From positions 1,178,001 through 1,242,000 of the forward strand of contig NZ_SJER01000001.1 in the NCBI RefSeq assembly GCF_004785955.1: a stretch of DNA of 64,000 nt, given 5' to 3'. A program made the translations under genes and the position numbers. Every line of letters begins with the position of its first letter. The first letter of the stretch is position 1. Origin of the DNA: Halostella litorea (GTDB lineage: Archaea > Halobacteriota > Halobacteria > Halobacteriales > Natronoarchaeaceae). Under the pieces are notes generated by a model. The model was not told the DNA's origin. It searched no databases and saw only the letters and a program-made list of their open reading frames with translations. This document shows, piece after piece, positions 26,848-35,440 of the stretch.

Positions 26848-27966
26848 ATGAGTACGAACGGGACGCTCCGACTGGCGACGCGGGGCTCTGACCTCGCCAC
26901 CCGCCAGGCGGCGACGGTGAAGGCGGCGCTTGAGGAGCGCCGCGTCGACGCCGAACTGGTGGAGGTGGAGACGGAGGGCGACCGGGTGAGCGACGAACTC
27001 ATCCACCGCCTCGGCAAGACCGGCGCGTTCGTCCGGAGTTTAGACGAGAAGGTGCTGGCCGGCGAACTCGACGCCGCCGTCCACTCGATGAAGGACATGC
27101 CGACCGACCAGCCCGACGGCCTCGTCGTCGCGGGCATCCCGGAGCGGGCCGCGCCGGGCGACGCGCTCGTGACGCCGGACGGCCGCCGACTGGAGGAACT
27201 GCCCGAGGGCGCGACCGTCGGCACGTCGAGCCTCCGCCGGGGCGCGCAGGTCCGCAACGCGCGGTCGGACCTGACCGTCGAACCCCTCCGGGGCAACGTC
27301 GACACGCGGATCGAGAAGCTCCTCGCCCCGAGCCTCCAGCGCGAGCACGAGGAGCGCACCGAGGAGGAGAAAGAGCGCAAGGGCAACGCCGGCGACGACT
27401 ACGAGTTCCCCTACGAGCGCACCGTCGAGGAGTGGTTCGACGACCTGAGCGAGATAGAGCGCCGCGCGATGGAACGGGAGGTCGAGACGGAGTACGACGC
27501 CATCGTGCTCGCCGAGGCGGGCCTCGAACGGAGCGGCCTCGCACACCACGTCGACTACCAGCGGCTCCCGACCGACGAGTTCGTCCCCGCGCCCGGCCAG
27601 GGCGCGCTCGCGGTTACGGTCGCCGACGACGACGTGGCCGAGACGATACACACCGTGCTCGACCACCCGCGGACCCGCGTCGAGACAACCGTCGAGCGCT
27701 CCGTCCTCTCGGAGCTGGGCGGCGGCTGCGTCGCCCCCATCGGCGTCCACGCGATCATTCAGGGCGAGTACGTCCACACTGCGGTGCAGGTGTTCGACCG
27801 CGCGGGCGAGGAGAGCGTGACAGCGACCAGGGACCTGCCCGTCGAGCGCCACGCCGAGGCCGCGCGGGCGTTCGCCCGCGACCTCGCCGAGCGGGGGGCC
27901 GACGACCTGATCGCCGCTGCGCGGCGCGAGGACGACGAGCAAACCGCGGCCAAGCGCGAGGAATGA
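26848..27966 (+). CDS. hemC: Hydroxymethylbilane synthase (porphobilinogen deaminase)
   Basis: A 372-residue enzyme that joins four porphobilinogens into hydroxymethylbilane. The dipyrromethane cofactor attaches to Cys294 in SELGGGCVAPIGVHA. Other landmarks are RLATRGSDLATRQA at the N-terminus and VHSMKDMPT (78-86). Residues about 161-215 form a highly charged insertion absent from bacterial HemC, which makes the protein some 50 residues longer than usual. It begins a three-gene operon with 4-base overlaps: hemC-cobA-hemD. A GGTGGAGG motif upstream supports the start. Confidence 0.95.
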   Translation: MSTNGTLRLATRGSDLATRQAATVKAALEERRVDAELVEVETEGDRVSDELIHRLGKTGAFVRSLDEKVLAGELDAAVHSMKDMPTDQPDGLVVAGIPERAAPGDALVTPDGRRLEELPEGATVGTSSLRRGAQVRNARSDLTVEPLRGNVDTRIEKLLAPSLQREHEERTEEEKERKGNAGDDYEFPYERTVEEWFDDLSEIERRAMEREVETEYDAIVLAEAGLERSGLAHHVDYQRLPTDEFVPAPGQGALAVTVADDDVAETIHTVLDHPRTRVETTVERSVLSELGGGCVAPIGVHAIIQGEYVHTAVQVFDRAGEESVTATRDLPVERHAEAARAFARDLAERGADDLIAAARREDDEQTAAKREE

Positions 27967-28766
27967 CCGGGACCGTCTACCTCGTCGGGAGCGGTCCCGG
28001 CGACCCGGAACTGCTTACCGTCCGCGCGGCCCGCCTGATCGACGAGGCCGACGTCGTCCTCCACGACAAGCTCCCCGGCCCGGAGATCATCGAGCGGATC
28101 CCCGCGGAGAAACGCGAGGACGTGGGCAAGCGCGCCGGCGGCGAGCGCACGCCCCAGTCCGAGATCAACCAGCGCCTCATCGACCTGGCCGAGGCGGGCG
28201 AGGACGTGGTCCGCCTGAAGGGCGGCGACCCGTTCGTCTTCGGCCGCGGCGGCGAGGAGATGGAGTACCTCGCCGAGCGCGGGGTCCCCTTCGAGGTCGT
28301 ACCGGGCGTGACGAGCGCCGTCGGCGCGGCCGGCGTCGCGGGCATCCCCGTCACTCACCGCGACCACGCCTCCAGCGTCTCCTTCGTCACGGGCCACGAG
28401 GACCCGACGAAGCCGGAGTCCGCGGTCGACTGGGGGGCGCTTGCGGCCACCGGCGGCACTATCGTCGTCCTGATGGGCGTCGGCAGGCTGCCGGACTACA
28501 CCCGGGCGCTCCGCGAGGCGGGCAAGGCCCCCGAGACCCCCGTCGCGCTGGTCGAGCGCGGCACCTGGCCCGACATGCGCGTCGCGACCGGCACGCTCGA
28601 AACGATCGTCGACGCCCGCGACGAACACAGCATCGAACCGCCCGCGATCACCGTGATCGGCGAGGTGGCGGCGAGCCGCGACCGCGTCGTCGAGTTCCTG
28701 CGGGGGCGGGGCGGCGACGGCGGTCCCGCAGACCCCAGCGACGCCGACGGCGGTGATACCGCGTGA
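27963..28766 (+). CDS. cobA: Uroporphyrinogen-III C-methyltransferase
   Basis: A 267-residue SAM-dependent methylase (SUMT) that turns uroporphyrinogen III into precorrin-2, leading to cobalamin, siroheme and the archaeal heme route. Motifs are VYLVGSGPGDPELLTVRA, RLKGGDPFVFGRGGEE and VPGVTSAVGAAGVAGIPVTHR. The start overlaps the hemC stop and the end overlaps the hemD start, each by 4 bases. The last 15 residues are a Gly/Asp-rich tail. No siroheme oxidase/chelatase domain is fused. Confidence 0.95.
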   Translation: MTGTVYLVGSGPGDPELLTVRAARLIDEADVVLHDKLPGPEIIERIPAEKREDVGKRAGGERTPQSEINQRLIDLAEAGEDVVRLKGGDPFVFGRGGEEMEYLAERGVPFEVVPGVTSAVGAAGVAGIPVTHRDHASSVSFVTGHEDPTKPESAVDWGALAATGGTIVVLMGVGRLPDYTRALREAGKAPETPVALVERGTWPDMRVATGTLETIVDARDEHSIEPPAITVIGEVAASRDRVVEFLRGRGGDGGPADPSDADGGDTA

Positions 28767-29506
28767 CCCGCGACGTCCGCGCGGCCGTCTTCCGCCCCGA
28801 CGACGAGCGGATCGACGAGGCCGTCGAACTGCTGGACTCGCTCGGCGCGGACCCGGTCCCGGACCCGATGCTCGCCGTCGAGCCGACCGGCGAGACGCCC
28901 GCTCCGGGCGACTACGTCGTCATGACGAGCAAGACCGGCGTCGAACTCGTCGCGGAGTGGGGGTGGGAGCCCGGCGACGCGACGCTGGTCGCCATCGGCG
29001 AGCGCACCGCCCGCGCCATGCGCGAGGCCGGGTGGGAGGTCGACCTGGTCCCCGACGAGTACTCGTCGGCCGGCCTCGTCCGCGCGCTCGAAGCCGACGT
29101 CGCCGACGCCCGCGTTGAGGTGGCCCGGAGCGACCACGGCAGCGACGTGCTCACCGACGGCCTCGCCGACGCCGGCGCGGAGGTACACGAGACCGTCCTC
29201 TACCGCCTCGTCCGCCCGGCGGGGAGCGGCGAGTCGGCGGAACTGGCCGCCGGCGGCGAACTCGACGCCGTCATCTTCACCTCGTCGCTCACGGTCGAGC
29301 ACTTCCTCGACGCCGCCGCCGACCGGGGCGTCCGGGAGGAGGCGGTGGCGGGGCTCGACGACGCCGTCGTCGGGGTCATCGGCGAGCCGACGCGGGAAAC
29401 CGCCGAATCCCACGGCGTCGCGGTCGACGTGGTACCCGAGAACGCGTCGTTCGAGGCGCTGGCGACCGAGACGGTCGAGGAGGCCGCGCCGAGCTACCGG
29501 GAGTGA
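28763..29506 (+). CDS. hemD: Uroporphyrinogen-III synthase
   Basis: A 247-residue enzyme that cyclises hydroxymethylbilane with inversion of ring D. HemD is poorly conserved. The assignment rests on a two-lobed Rossmann-like layout, motifs VVMTSKTGVELV, AIGERTARAMREAGW, DAVIFTSSLTVEHFL and VGVIGEPTRETAESHGV, and on its place after hemC and cobA. The start is GTG at 28763 with a 4-base overlap. The order cobA before hemD suggests flow of the product straight to SUMT. Confidence 0.92.
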   Translation: MTRDVRAAVFRPDDERIDEAVELLDSLGADPVPDPMLAVEPTGETPAPGDYVVMTSKTGVELVAEWGWEPGDATLVAIGERTARAMREAGWEVDLVPDEYSSAGLVRALEADVADARVEVARSDHGSDVLTDGLADAGAEVHETVLYRLVRPAGSGESAELAAGGELDAVIFTSSLTVEHFLDAAADRGVREEAVAGLDDAVVGVIGEPTRETAESHGVAVDVVPENASFEALATETVEEAAPSYRE

Positions 29507-29546
29507 TCCGGAGGTTTAAGCCCGGAGCCGCACCAAGCCGTTGCCG

Positions 29547-30971
29547 ATGGACGCACCCGTCCCCGCGCTGGCCGACCGCGCGGCCGCCTGCGCCGACCGC
29601 CTCCGGGCCGCCGACGCGGTGTTGCTGGCCTCGCACATCGACGCGGACGGCCTGACGAGCGCCGGCATCGCGGCGACCGCGCTGGAGCGGGCCGGGATCC
29701 CCTTCGAGACCGTCTTCAGCAAGCAACTCGACGAGGCCGAGATAGCCAGCATCGCCGCCACCGACTACGACACCGTCCTGTTCACGGACTTCGGCAGCGG
29801 CCAACTGGGGATCATCGCGGAACACGAGGCCGCGGGCGATTTCGTCCCCGTCATCGCCGACCACCACCGGCCGGCCGACGCCGAGACCGAGCACCACCTC
29901 AACCCCCTCCTGTTCGGCATCGACGGCGCGAGCGAACTGTCCGGCGCGGGCGCGAGCTACGTCCTCGCACGGGCGCTGGAACCCGAAAGCGGCGACAATC
30001 GCGACCTCGCCGCCCTCGCGGTCGTCGGCGCGGTCGGCGATATGCAGGCGACCGACGGCGAACTCGTCGGCGCGAACGCCGGCATCGTCGCGGAGGGCGA
30101 GGCCGCGGGGGTGCTCGACACCGGTACCGACCTCGCGCTGTACGGGAAACAGACCCGCCCGCTCCCGAAGCTGCTGGAGTACGCCACCGACGTGCGGATC
30201 CCCGGGATCTCCAACGACGGGAACGGCGCGCTGCGGTTCCTCGACTCCCTCGACCTCGACCTGAAATCGGGGGGCGAGTGGCGGCGCTGGGCGGACCTCT
30301 CCGACGACGAGAAGCAGACGGTCGCCAGCGCGCTCGTCCAGCGGGCCGTCGAGTCCGGCGTCCCGCCCGGCAAGGTCGACGACCTCGTCGGCACGACGTA
30401 CACGCTCACCGCCGAAGCGCCCGGCACGGAACTGCGGGACGCCAGCGAGTTCTCCACGCTCCTGAACGCGACCGCCCGCTACGAGCGGGCCGACGTGGGG
30501 CTGGCGGTCTGTCTGGGCGACCGGGCCGACGCGCTCGACCGCGCGCAGACGCTGCTCGCGAACCACCGCCGCAACCTCTCCGAGGGGCTGGAGTGGGTGA
30601 AAGAGGAGGGCGTCACCCGCGAGGAGCACCTCCAGTGGTTCGACGCGGGCGACCGCATCCGCGAGACCATCGTCGGCATCGTCGCCGGCATGGCCGTCGG
30701 GACGCCCGGCGTCGACCGCGGCCGCCCCATCGTCGCCTTCGCGGAGAAGGAGGCCGACGACGGCACCGTCGAGGTCAAAGTGTCCGCCCGCGGCACGCCC
30801 CGCATGACCAGCCGGGGGCTGGACCTCTCGGACGTGATGACCGAGGCGTCCCGCGCGGTCGGCGGCGACGGCGGCGGGCACGACGTCGCCGCGGGCGCGA
30901 CGATCCCAGACGGGACCCGCCTCGAGTTCGTCGAGCGCGCCGACGAACTGGTCGGCGAGCAGCTCTCCTGA
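29547..30971 (+). CDS. DHH/DHHA1 family phosphoesterase (RecJ-like)
   Basis: A 474-residue protein of the DHH superfamily. The N-terminal catalytic part shows SHIDADGLTSAG (metal ligands His30, Asp32, Asp34), TDFGSG and ADHHRP. The C-terminal DHHA1 domain ends with the substrate-binding GGGHDVAAGA. Archaeal RecJ-like proteins of this length include the replisome-associated nuclease GAN and single-strand exonucleases in repair. The start is the ATG at 29547; the preceding TTG is ignored. Which RecJ paralogue this is cannot be said. Confidence 0.88.
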   Translation: MDAPVPALADRAAACADRLRAADAVLLASHIDADGLTSAGIAATALERAGIPFETVFSKQLDEAEIASIAATDYDTVLFTDFGSGQLGIIAEHEAAGDFVPVIADHHRPADAETEHHLNPLLFGIDGASELSGAGASYVLARALEPESGDNRDLAALAVVGAVGDMQATDGELVGANAGIVAEGEAAGVLDTGTDLALYGKQTRPLPKLLEYATDVRIPGISNDGNGALRFLDSLDLDLKSGGEWRRWADLSDDEKQTVASALVQRAVESGVPPGKVDDLVGTTYTLTAEAPGTELRDASEFSTLLNATARYERADVGLAVCLGDRADALDRAQTLLANHRRNLSEGLEWVKEEGVTREEHLQWFDAGDRIRETIVGIVAGMAVGTPGVDRGRPIVAFAEKEADDGTVEVKVSARGTPRMTSRGLDLSDVMTEASRAVGGDGGGHDVAAGATIPDGTRLEFVERADELVGEQLS

Positions 30972-31094
30972 CGGGTAATCCGGGCTTAGCGTCGCTACCC
31001 GAGACATAACAAAATGGATCCACAGCGTCCCGTAACAGGAGATGACAGTTTGGCAGTCCACGGCGGACGACGGCGCGGGACGGGGTGGTCAGCG

Positions 31095-31460
31095 ATGACC
31101 GACTGGCGAGCGATCGGTATCGGCTTTCTCGTCGGGCTGACGGTCGCGGTCATCGGCCTCGCGCTCCCCGTCATCGGCCAGATCGGCGGCGGGCTGATCG
31201 GGGGGTTCATCGCCGGCTACCTCGCGGGCGGCGGGCTGGGCAGCGGCGCGTGGCACGGCCTGCTCGCCGGCGCGTTCGGCGGCCTGCTCGTCGCCGTGTT
31301 CGTGTTCGTCGGGGCGACGTTCCTCGGCGTGACGGTCACGGAGCCGGTCAACGCCATCGTCGGCGGGGCCGGCCTCTCGCTGGTCGTCGTGTTCCTCGCG
31401 GCCCTGTTCGCGCTGGACAGCGCGCTCGCCGGGGCGATCGGCGGCGCGCTTCGGGGATGA
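31095..31460 (+). CDS. DUF5518 family membrane protein, 121 aa
   Basis: A 121-residue, Gly- and Ala-rich membrane protein with four hydrophobic segments and the family pattern GIGFLVGLTV, GGGLIGGFIAGYLAGGG and GAWHGLLAGAFGG. These match the haloarchaeal DUF5518 family of unknown role. The first frame ATG at 31014 would add 27 polar residues. The ATG at 31095 gives the usual short start, so it is preferred. Confidence 0.75.
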   Translation: MTDWRAIGIGFLVGLTVAVIGLALPVIGQIGGGLIGGFIAGYLAGGGLGSGAWHGLLAGAFGGLLVAVFVFVGATFLGVTVTEPVNAIVGGAGLSLVVVFLAALFALDSALAGAIGGALRG

Positions 31461-32282
31461 GAGTCCGCTACTGAACGTCCCACACCGCCCCACGGGGCCG
31501 CAACGAACTTCCGACGGAGTGGGACTCGACCGATGGCGTCGTTGAACCACCGCCCACCGTCGGTTCTGTATATCGGAATACGGTTTAACCGACACGAGCA
31601 TCGGGAGGCCGTGGTCAGGTGACTGAACCGTGGCACCCTGCGGGCGGCTGACCGCGGGAATCGAATCGGCCGGTCGGCGTTCGAAGACGTGGTCGTCCAG
31701 TATGGGCCGCGGCTGCGGACCGAAGGACTCCCTGCTCAGGGTTCGGACCCCCGACGAGGGACTGGACCCATGCCGGACTACCTGACGGGGTTGTCCGCCC
31801 GACGGCCGCGCGCGATGGATCAACCAGTCACTGATGTAACGACCGGTCGATAGAACCTGGCCCGGGATATCGAACGCGAATAGGGTCAGCCGCGAGTCTC
31901 ACTGTCGGTGCCCATGATCGGAGCCAGTGCTTGCCCGGCCGTTCGCCGCGACAGGAGTCGCGCGGCGCGGTCGAAGGTAACCCACTGCGCTACCGATCGT
32001 GCAGCGATGAGCCAGACAGGGGGCCAGTTTGCCGGTCCCAACTCGACCCCTCTATAAATCGCATATTGCGATATGGAATGATACCAGGAGCCGCGCCGCT
32101 CGGACGTGGTGGGGGTGTCGGCACAGGGCCGACCCCGCGCCGGTGGCTCGATCCATCCAGCCAGCGGATCGGCGACTGGTGGCGTTGTGGGCACGGACGG
32201 GGCGCGAGCCTGCGGGGAGACGAACCCGCGGTTGAGCCGGGCGATCGCCCGACTTTTGACGGGGCGACGCCTTCCCGCTCGT
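31461..32282. other. 822-base gap without a convincing gene
   Basis: No frame here has the acidic composition or GC3 pattern of the neighbours, and stop codons are frequent on both strands. A 146-codon minus frame at 31886-32326 and several plus frames look random. The stretch holds isolated promoter-like pieces (GTATATCGGAATACGGTTTAA near 31569-31589; CTATAAAT at 32053) and one perfect palindrome at 32058-32072. It may be a decayed gene or a long regulatory region. Confidence 0.5.
32052..32072 (+). promoter_or_regulatory. TATA box overlapping a palindromic operator
   Basis: CTATAAAT (32053-32060) is directly followed by, and overlaps, the inverted repeat ATCGCA-TAT-TGCGAT (32058-32072). A repressor bound here would cover the promoter. 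The first good gene downstream is the DUF5783 gene, 210 bases away, so the transcript would have a long leader or encode something not recognised. Confidence 0.4.
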
Positions 32283-32606
32283 ATGGCCGAGTTCGACCCC
32301 GAGAAGTTCGAGGACAAGTACGCCAACTACTACACCGAGCTTCAGCGGGCGTACAGGAACGCCTTCGAGCGGATGAACGACCGGTACGACTCGGAACTCG
32401 TCCACGCCATCGACCAGCAGGTGCTGAACGAGAGCGAGCCGTTCTACGAGGGCGACGGCGAGTTCCGCGTGGAGGTGCCCGAGAACCCGACCGAGCGCAT
32501 CCAGGGCGTCATCGCGGCCGACGACAAGGTCGAGGGCGTGCTGGACCGCTACGTCGAGGAGATAGAGGCCGAACTGCAGCGCGTGTTCGGGTTCGCGGAG
32601 GAGTAG
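32283..32606 (+). CDS. DUF5783 family protein, 107 aa
   Basis: A 107-residue acidic, helical protein starting MAEFDPEKFEDKYANYYTEL. The start and the VEVPENPTERIQGV segment match the haloarchaeal DUF5783 family, which is of unknown function. It has no Cys or membrane segment. The upstream in-frame extension has no acidic character, so this ATG is taken. A TATA-like CGACTTTTGA lies about 25 bases before it. It is followed by the separate promoter of the radical SAM operon. Confidence 0.8.
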   Translation: MAEFDPEKFEDKYANYYTELQRAYRNAFERMNDRYDSELVHAIDQQVLNESEPFYEGDGEFRVEVPENPTERIQGVIAADDKVEGVLDRYVEEIEAELQRVFGFAEE

Positions 32607-32663
32607 CCCCGTCGTCGGACCCACGGGCACCCGGACGACGGTCGGCCGCGCGCTGGGGAACTC

Positions 32664-32671
32664 CTTATAAA
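32664..32671 (+). promoter_or_regulatory. TATA box of the radical SAM operon
   Basis: CTTATAAA lies 66-73 bases before the ATG at 32737. Transcription should begin near 32695, leaving about 40 bases of leader. A GTG at 32706 in another frame lies in that leader. This is the only promoter-like sequence visible for the four-gene operon to 36096. Confidence 0.5.
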
Positions 32672-32736
32672 CCACCTGTAAATATCGGATTACCGTTCAC
32701 CCGGCGTGAGCGCCAACGATACGCCACAGGAAAACG

Positions 32737-34131
32737 ATGACGGGCTCGATTTCGGCACGAACCGACTCCCAGCAGGACGGGGTGTACCCGCGGCTCACCC
32801 CCGAGCACCAGCTCATCAAAATGCCCGACGTCGCGGTGGTCAACGAGGCGCTGCCGGCGGACAACCGGGCCGCCCACGTCGAGAACAACGCGAAGGGCGA
32901 CGACGACTTCCTCTGGGTCGACCTCGACGCGGCGACCGTCCTCGAGCGGTGCGACGGCACGCGCTCGGTGTCGGAACTGCTCGACGAACTCGCGGAGACG
33001 TCCGCGGAGCGCCGGAGCGTCCGCGAGTTCCTCGGGACCATGGTGGAGACGGGCTGTCTCGACGTCCACGAGGAGCCCCAGTCCGGCGACATCACGGTCA
33101 AAGGCAGCACGGAGTACTACCTGCCGATCCACCTCTCGATGGAGCTGACCGACGCCTGCAACCTCACCTGTGACCACTGTTACCGGGTCGCCGAGCCGAA
33201 AAACGGGACGTTCATGGAGTACGACGACGCCATCTCGCTGGTCGACGAGATGGCCGACGCCTCGCTGACCACCGTCGAACTGACCGGCGGCGAGGCGACG
33301 CTCCACCCCCGGTTCACCGACATCGCGACGTACTGCGCCGAGCGGCTCAACCTCGTCGGTATCCTCACCAACGGGATGTTAATCGAGGAGGAGATGCTCG
33401 ACGCGCTCGAACCGTACCGCGACTCGGTGATGTTCAGCGTCAGCCTCGACAGCCACGACCCCGAGTACCACAACGAGTTCCGCGGCTCCGAACGGGCCTA
33501 CGACCTGACCACCGAGGGCATCGACATGATAACCGACCGTGGCTTCGTCACGCGGGTCTCGATGAGCGTCACGCCGGCCAACGCCAGCCACATGGAGGAC
33601 CTCGCGTCGCTCGCCATCGACCTCGGCGCGGACATGTTCTCCTTCTCCCCGGTGATGCCGTTCGGCCGCGCGCTGGAGGACTACCACTGGACGACCGAGG
33701 ACGTGAAGGACCTCTCCGAGCAGGCCGACCGGGTCCGGGAGAAACACGGCGACTCGATACCGACAATCGACATGGAGAACTTCACCGAGCGCCACGAGGC
33801 CCGGTCGCACAACTGTGGTGCCGGCTGGAAGACGGTCACCGTCGGCCCCGACGGCGAGGTCCGGCCGTGCGTGATGGCCGAGGACGGCCGGGACGGGCTC
33901 GGGACGCTCGACTTCGAGGACCCCACGGCGTTCTTCGAGGCGGTCGGCGACGTGACCAAGGCGTTCCACGACCGCACGCCCCCGAACAAGGACATCTGTG
34001 GCGACTGCTCGAACCTCCACTTCTGTCGCAACTGCATCCTGCGCTCGCGGGCGACGGTCGAGAACGACTTCACGGACGTCTGCCGGTACGGTCCCCACGT
34101 TCGAATGGAACGGCTGCTCGACGGCGACTGA
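32737..34131 (+). CDS. Radical SAM/SPASM peptide maturase with PqqD-like domain
   Basis: A 464-residue enzyme. Residues about 30-112 resemble a PqqD/RRE-type fold with DLDAATVLERCDGTRSVSELLDEL. The radical SAM core starts at LTDACNLTCDHCYR, giving the 4Fe-4S ligands Cys141, Cys145 and Cys148, and ELTGGEATLHP follows as the SAM-binding GGE motif. The C-terminal SPASM region holds seven cysteines (360, 378, 421, 424, 430, 433, 449) for auxiliary clusters. PqqD plus radical SAM plus SPASM is the classic plan of RiPP maturases that crosslink a ribosomal peptide. Linked genes encode an exporter and a Cys-rich peptide. The substrate assignment is inference. Confidence 0.85.
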   Translation: MTGSISARTDSQQDGVYPRLTPEHQLIKMPDVAVVNEALPADNRAAHVENNAKGDDDFLWVDLDAATVLERCDGTRSVSELLDELAETSAERRSVREFLGTMVETGCLDVHEEPQSGDITVKGSTEYYLPIHLSMELTDACNLTCDHCYRVAEPKNGTFMEYDDAISLVDEMADASLTTVELTGGEATLHPRFTDIATYCAERLNLVGILTNGMLIEEEMLDALEPYRDSVMFSVSLDSHDPEYHNEFRGSERAYDLTTEGIDMITDRGFVTRVSMSVTPANASHMEDLASLAIDLGADMFSFSPVMPFGRALEDYHWTTEDVKDLSEQADRVREKHGDSIPTIDMENFTERHEARSHNCGAGWKTVTVGPDGEVRPCVMAEDGRDGLGTLDFEDPTAFFEAVGDVTKAFHDRTPPNKDICGDCSNLHFCRNCILRSRATVENDFTDVCRYGPHVRMERLLDGD

Positions 34132-34140
34132 CACCACACG

Positions 34141-34650
34141 ATGAACCCGCTACTCATCGCGTGTGCCGCGTTCGGCGCCTACGGCTACGTCCGGCTGGTC
34201 ACGTCGCTGACCGTCGCCCGTCGGTACGTCGACAGCGACGGCGACGACGAGAGCACCCTCTCCTCGCAGCTTCGGACGGTCGACATCGCGGTGGCCGCCG
34301 CGGCGCTGGGCAGCGCATTGCTCGTCGCGTCGGGCGGCCCGGGCGTGCGGGCGGTCACGGCGGCGTTCGGCGGGTCGCTCGGGTTCAACGCGATACGATA
34401 TCGGTTCGAGATAGACGTCTCCGAGTACCTCCCGACGTACGTCACGGGGCTGCTCGCGGGCGCGTACCTACCCCTCTCGGTCGCGCTGCTCGACGTCGGG
34501 CTCACCCCCCTCTTCCCGGTCGACGTGGGACCGGTCGCACTGGTGATGTTCGTCCTGACGTTCGTCTCGCTGATGACCAGGCTCAGTTCGGCGATGACCG
34601 ACAGCGGTAAGACGACGACGTATGGAGACGTGAACAATGACGGTGATTGA
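34141..34650 (+). CDS. Membrane protein of the radical SAM operon, 169 aa
   Basis: A 169-residue integral membrane protein with about five hydrophobic segments (roughly 1-23, 47-66, 72-84, 98-120 and 127-147), an acidic loop at 30-42 and a polar C-terminal tail. It starts 9 bases after the radical SAM stop and its end overlaps the ATPase start by 14 bases, so it belongs to the operon. I recognise no family. It could be a second permease subunit, an immunity protein or a leader-processing partner. It lacks any protease motif that I can see. Confidence 0.7.
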   Translation: MNPLLIACAAFGAYGYVRLVTSLTVARRYVDSDGDDESTLSSQLRTVDIAVAAAALGSALLVASGGPGVRAVTAAFGGSLGFNAIRYRFEIDVSEYLPTYVTGLLAGAYLPLSVALLDVGLTPLFPVDVGPVALVMFVLTFVSLMTRLSSAMTDSGKTTTYGDVNNDGD

Positions 34651-35440
34651 CGGCTCCGGGATCCGGAAACGTATCGACGGGCAACCGATACTCCGGGGAG
34701 TCGACATGACCGTCTTCGAGGGCGACATCTACGGGTTCCTCGGCCCGAACGGCGCGGGCAAGACCACGACGTTCAACGCGCTGCTGGGCCTGCTGGAACT
34801 CGACGACGGCAGCGTTCGGCTCCTCGGGCAGTCGCCGGCCGAGGACCGGTCGGTGATGGGCCGGGTCAGCGTCGCCTTCGAGCACGAGACGCTCGACCCC
34901 AACTGGACGGTCGGCGACAACCTCGAACACACCTGTGCGGTGTACGAGGTCCCCCCGGCGCGGATCGACGACTACCTCGACGTCGTCGGCCTCGACCGCG
35001 ACGTCCGGGACAAGGAGTTCGGCGACTGCTCGAAGGGGATGAAACGCAAGGCGACGCTGGCCGACGCGTTGCTCCCCGACCCTGACCTGCTCGTGCTCGA
35101 CGAACCCCTGTCGGGGCTCGACCCGGAGGCACAGGTCGCGGTCGAGGACCTGCTGGTCGATCTCAGGGACCGCGGGAAGACGATCGTGTTCAGCTCCCAC
35201 AACCTCGACGAGGTGCAGGCGCTCTGTAACCGCGTCGGCATCATCCGGAACGGCCGGACCGTCCTCGAAACGGACATCTCGGACGACGTGTTCGTGCTCC
35301 GCGGGGACCACCCCGAGTTCGACGAGCACCGGGCGGGCGACGTCTACGTGTTCGACGAGCCGCCGGACGGGCACGACGGGGAATTCGAACGGGTCGACCT
35401 CGAACGGCTCTACTTCTCGGTGCTGGGGGTGAGCCGATGA
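34637..35440 (+). CDS. ABC transporter ATP-binding protein (peptide export)
   Basis: A 267-residue CcmA-type ABC ATPase with Walker A GPNGAGKT (36-43), Walker B LLVLDEPLSGLD and the switch SSHNLDEVQ. The signature reads DCSKGMKRK rather than LSGGQ, a variant seen in export-type ATPases of the NatA/DrrA group. The last 60 residues are an acidic tail. It overlaps the previous gene by 14 bases and the permease by 4. Linkage to a radical SAM maturase points to export of, or immunity to, a modified peptide. Confidence 0.88.
   Translation: MTVIDGSGIRKRIDGQPILRGVDMTVFEGDIYGFLGPNGAGKTTTFNALLGLLELDDGSVRLLGQSPAEDRSVMGRVSVAFEHETLDPNWTVGDNLEHTCAVYEVPPARIDDYLDVVGLDRDVRDKEFGDCSKGMKRKATLADALLPDPDLLVLDEPLSGLDPEAQVAVEDLLVDLRDRGKTIVFSSHNLDEVQALCNRVGIIRNGRTVLETDISDDVFVLRGDHPEFDEHRAGDVYVFDEPPDGHDGEFERVDLERLYFSVLGVSR

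Noticed and set aside
31886..32326. 146-codon minus-strand frame in the gene-free gap
   Set aside because: Basic and low in acidic residues, unlike every real protein here, and it runs into the start of the DUF5783 gene. A decayed gene fragment cannot be excluded, but there is no positive evidence.
32706..32760. GTG start at 32706 in another frame giving an acidic 18-residue start before the radical SAM gene
   Set aside because: The frame does not join the radical SAM domain without a frameshift, and codon third positions favour the annotated frame by 32760. Kept only as a caution about the N-terminus.
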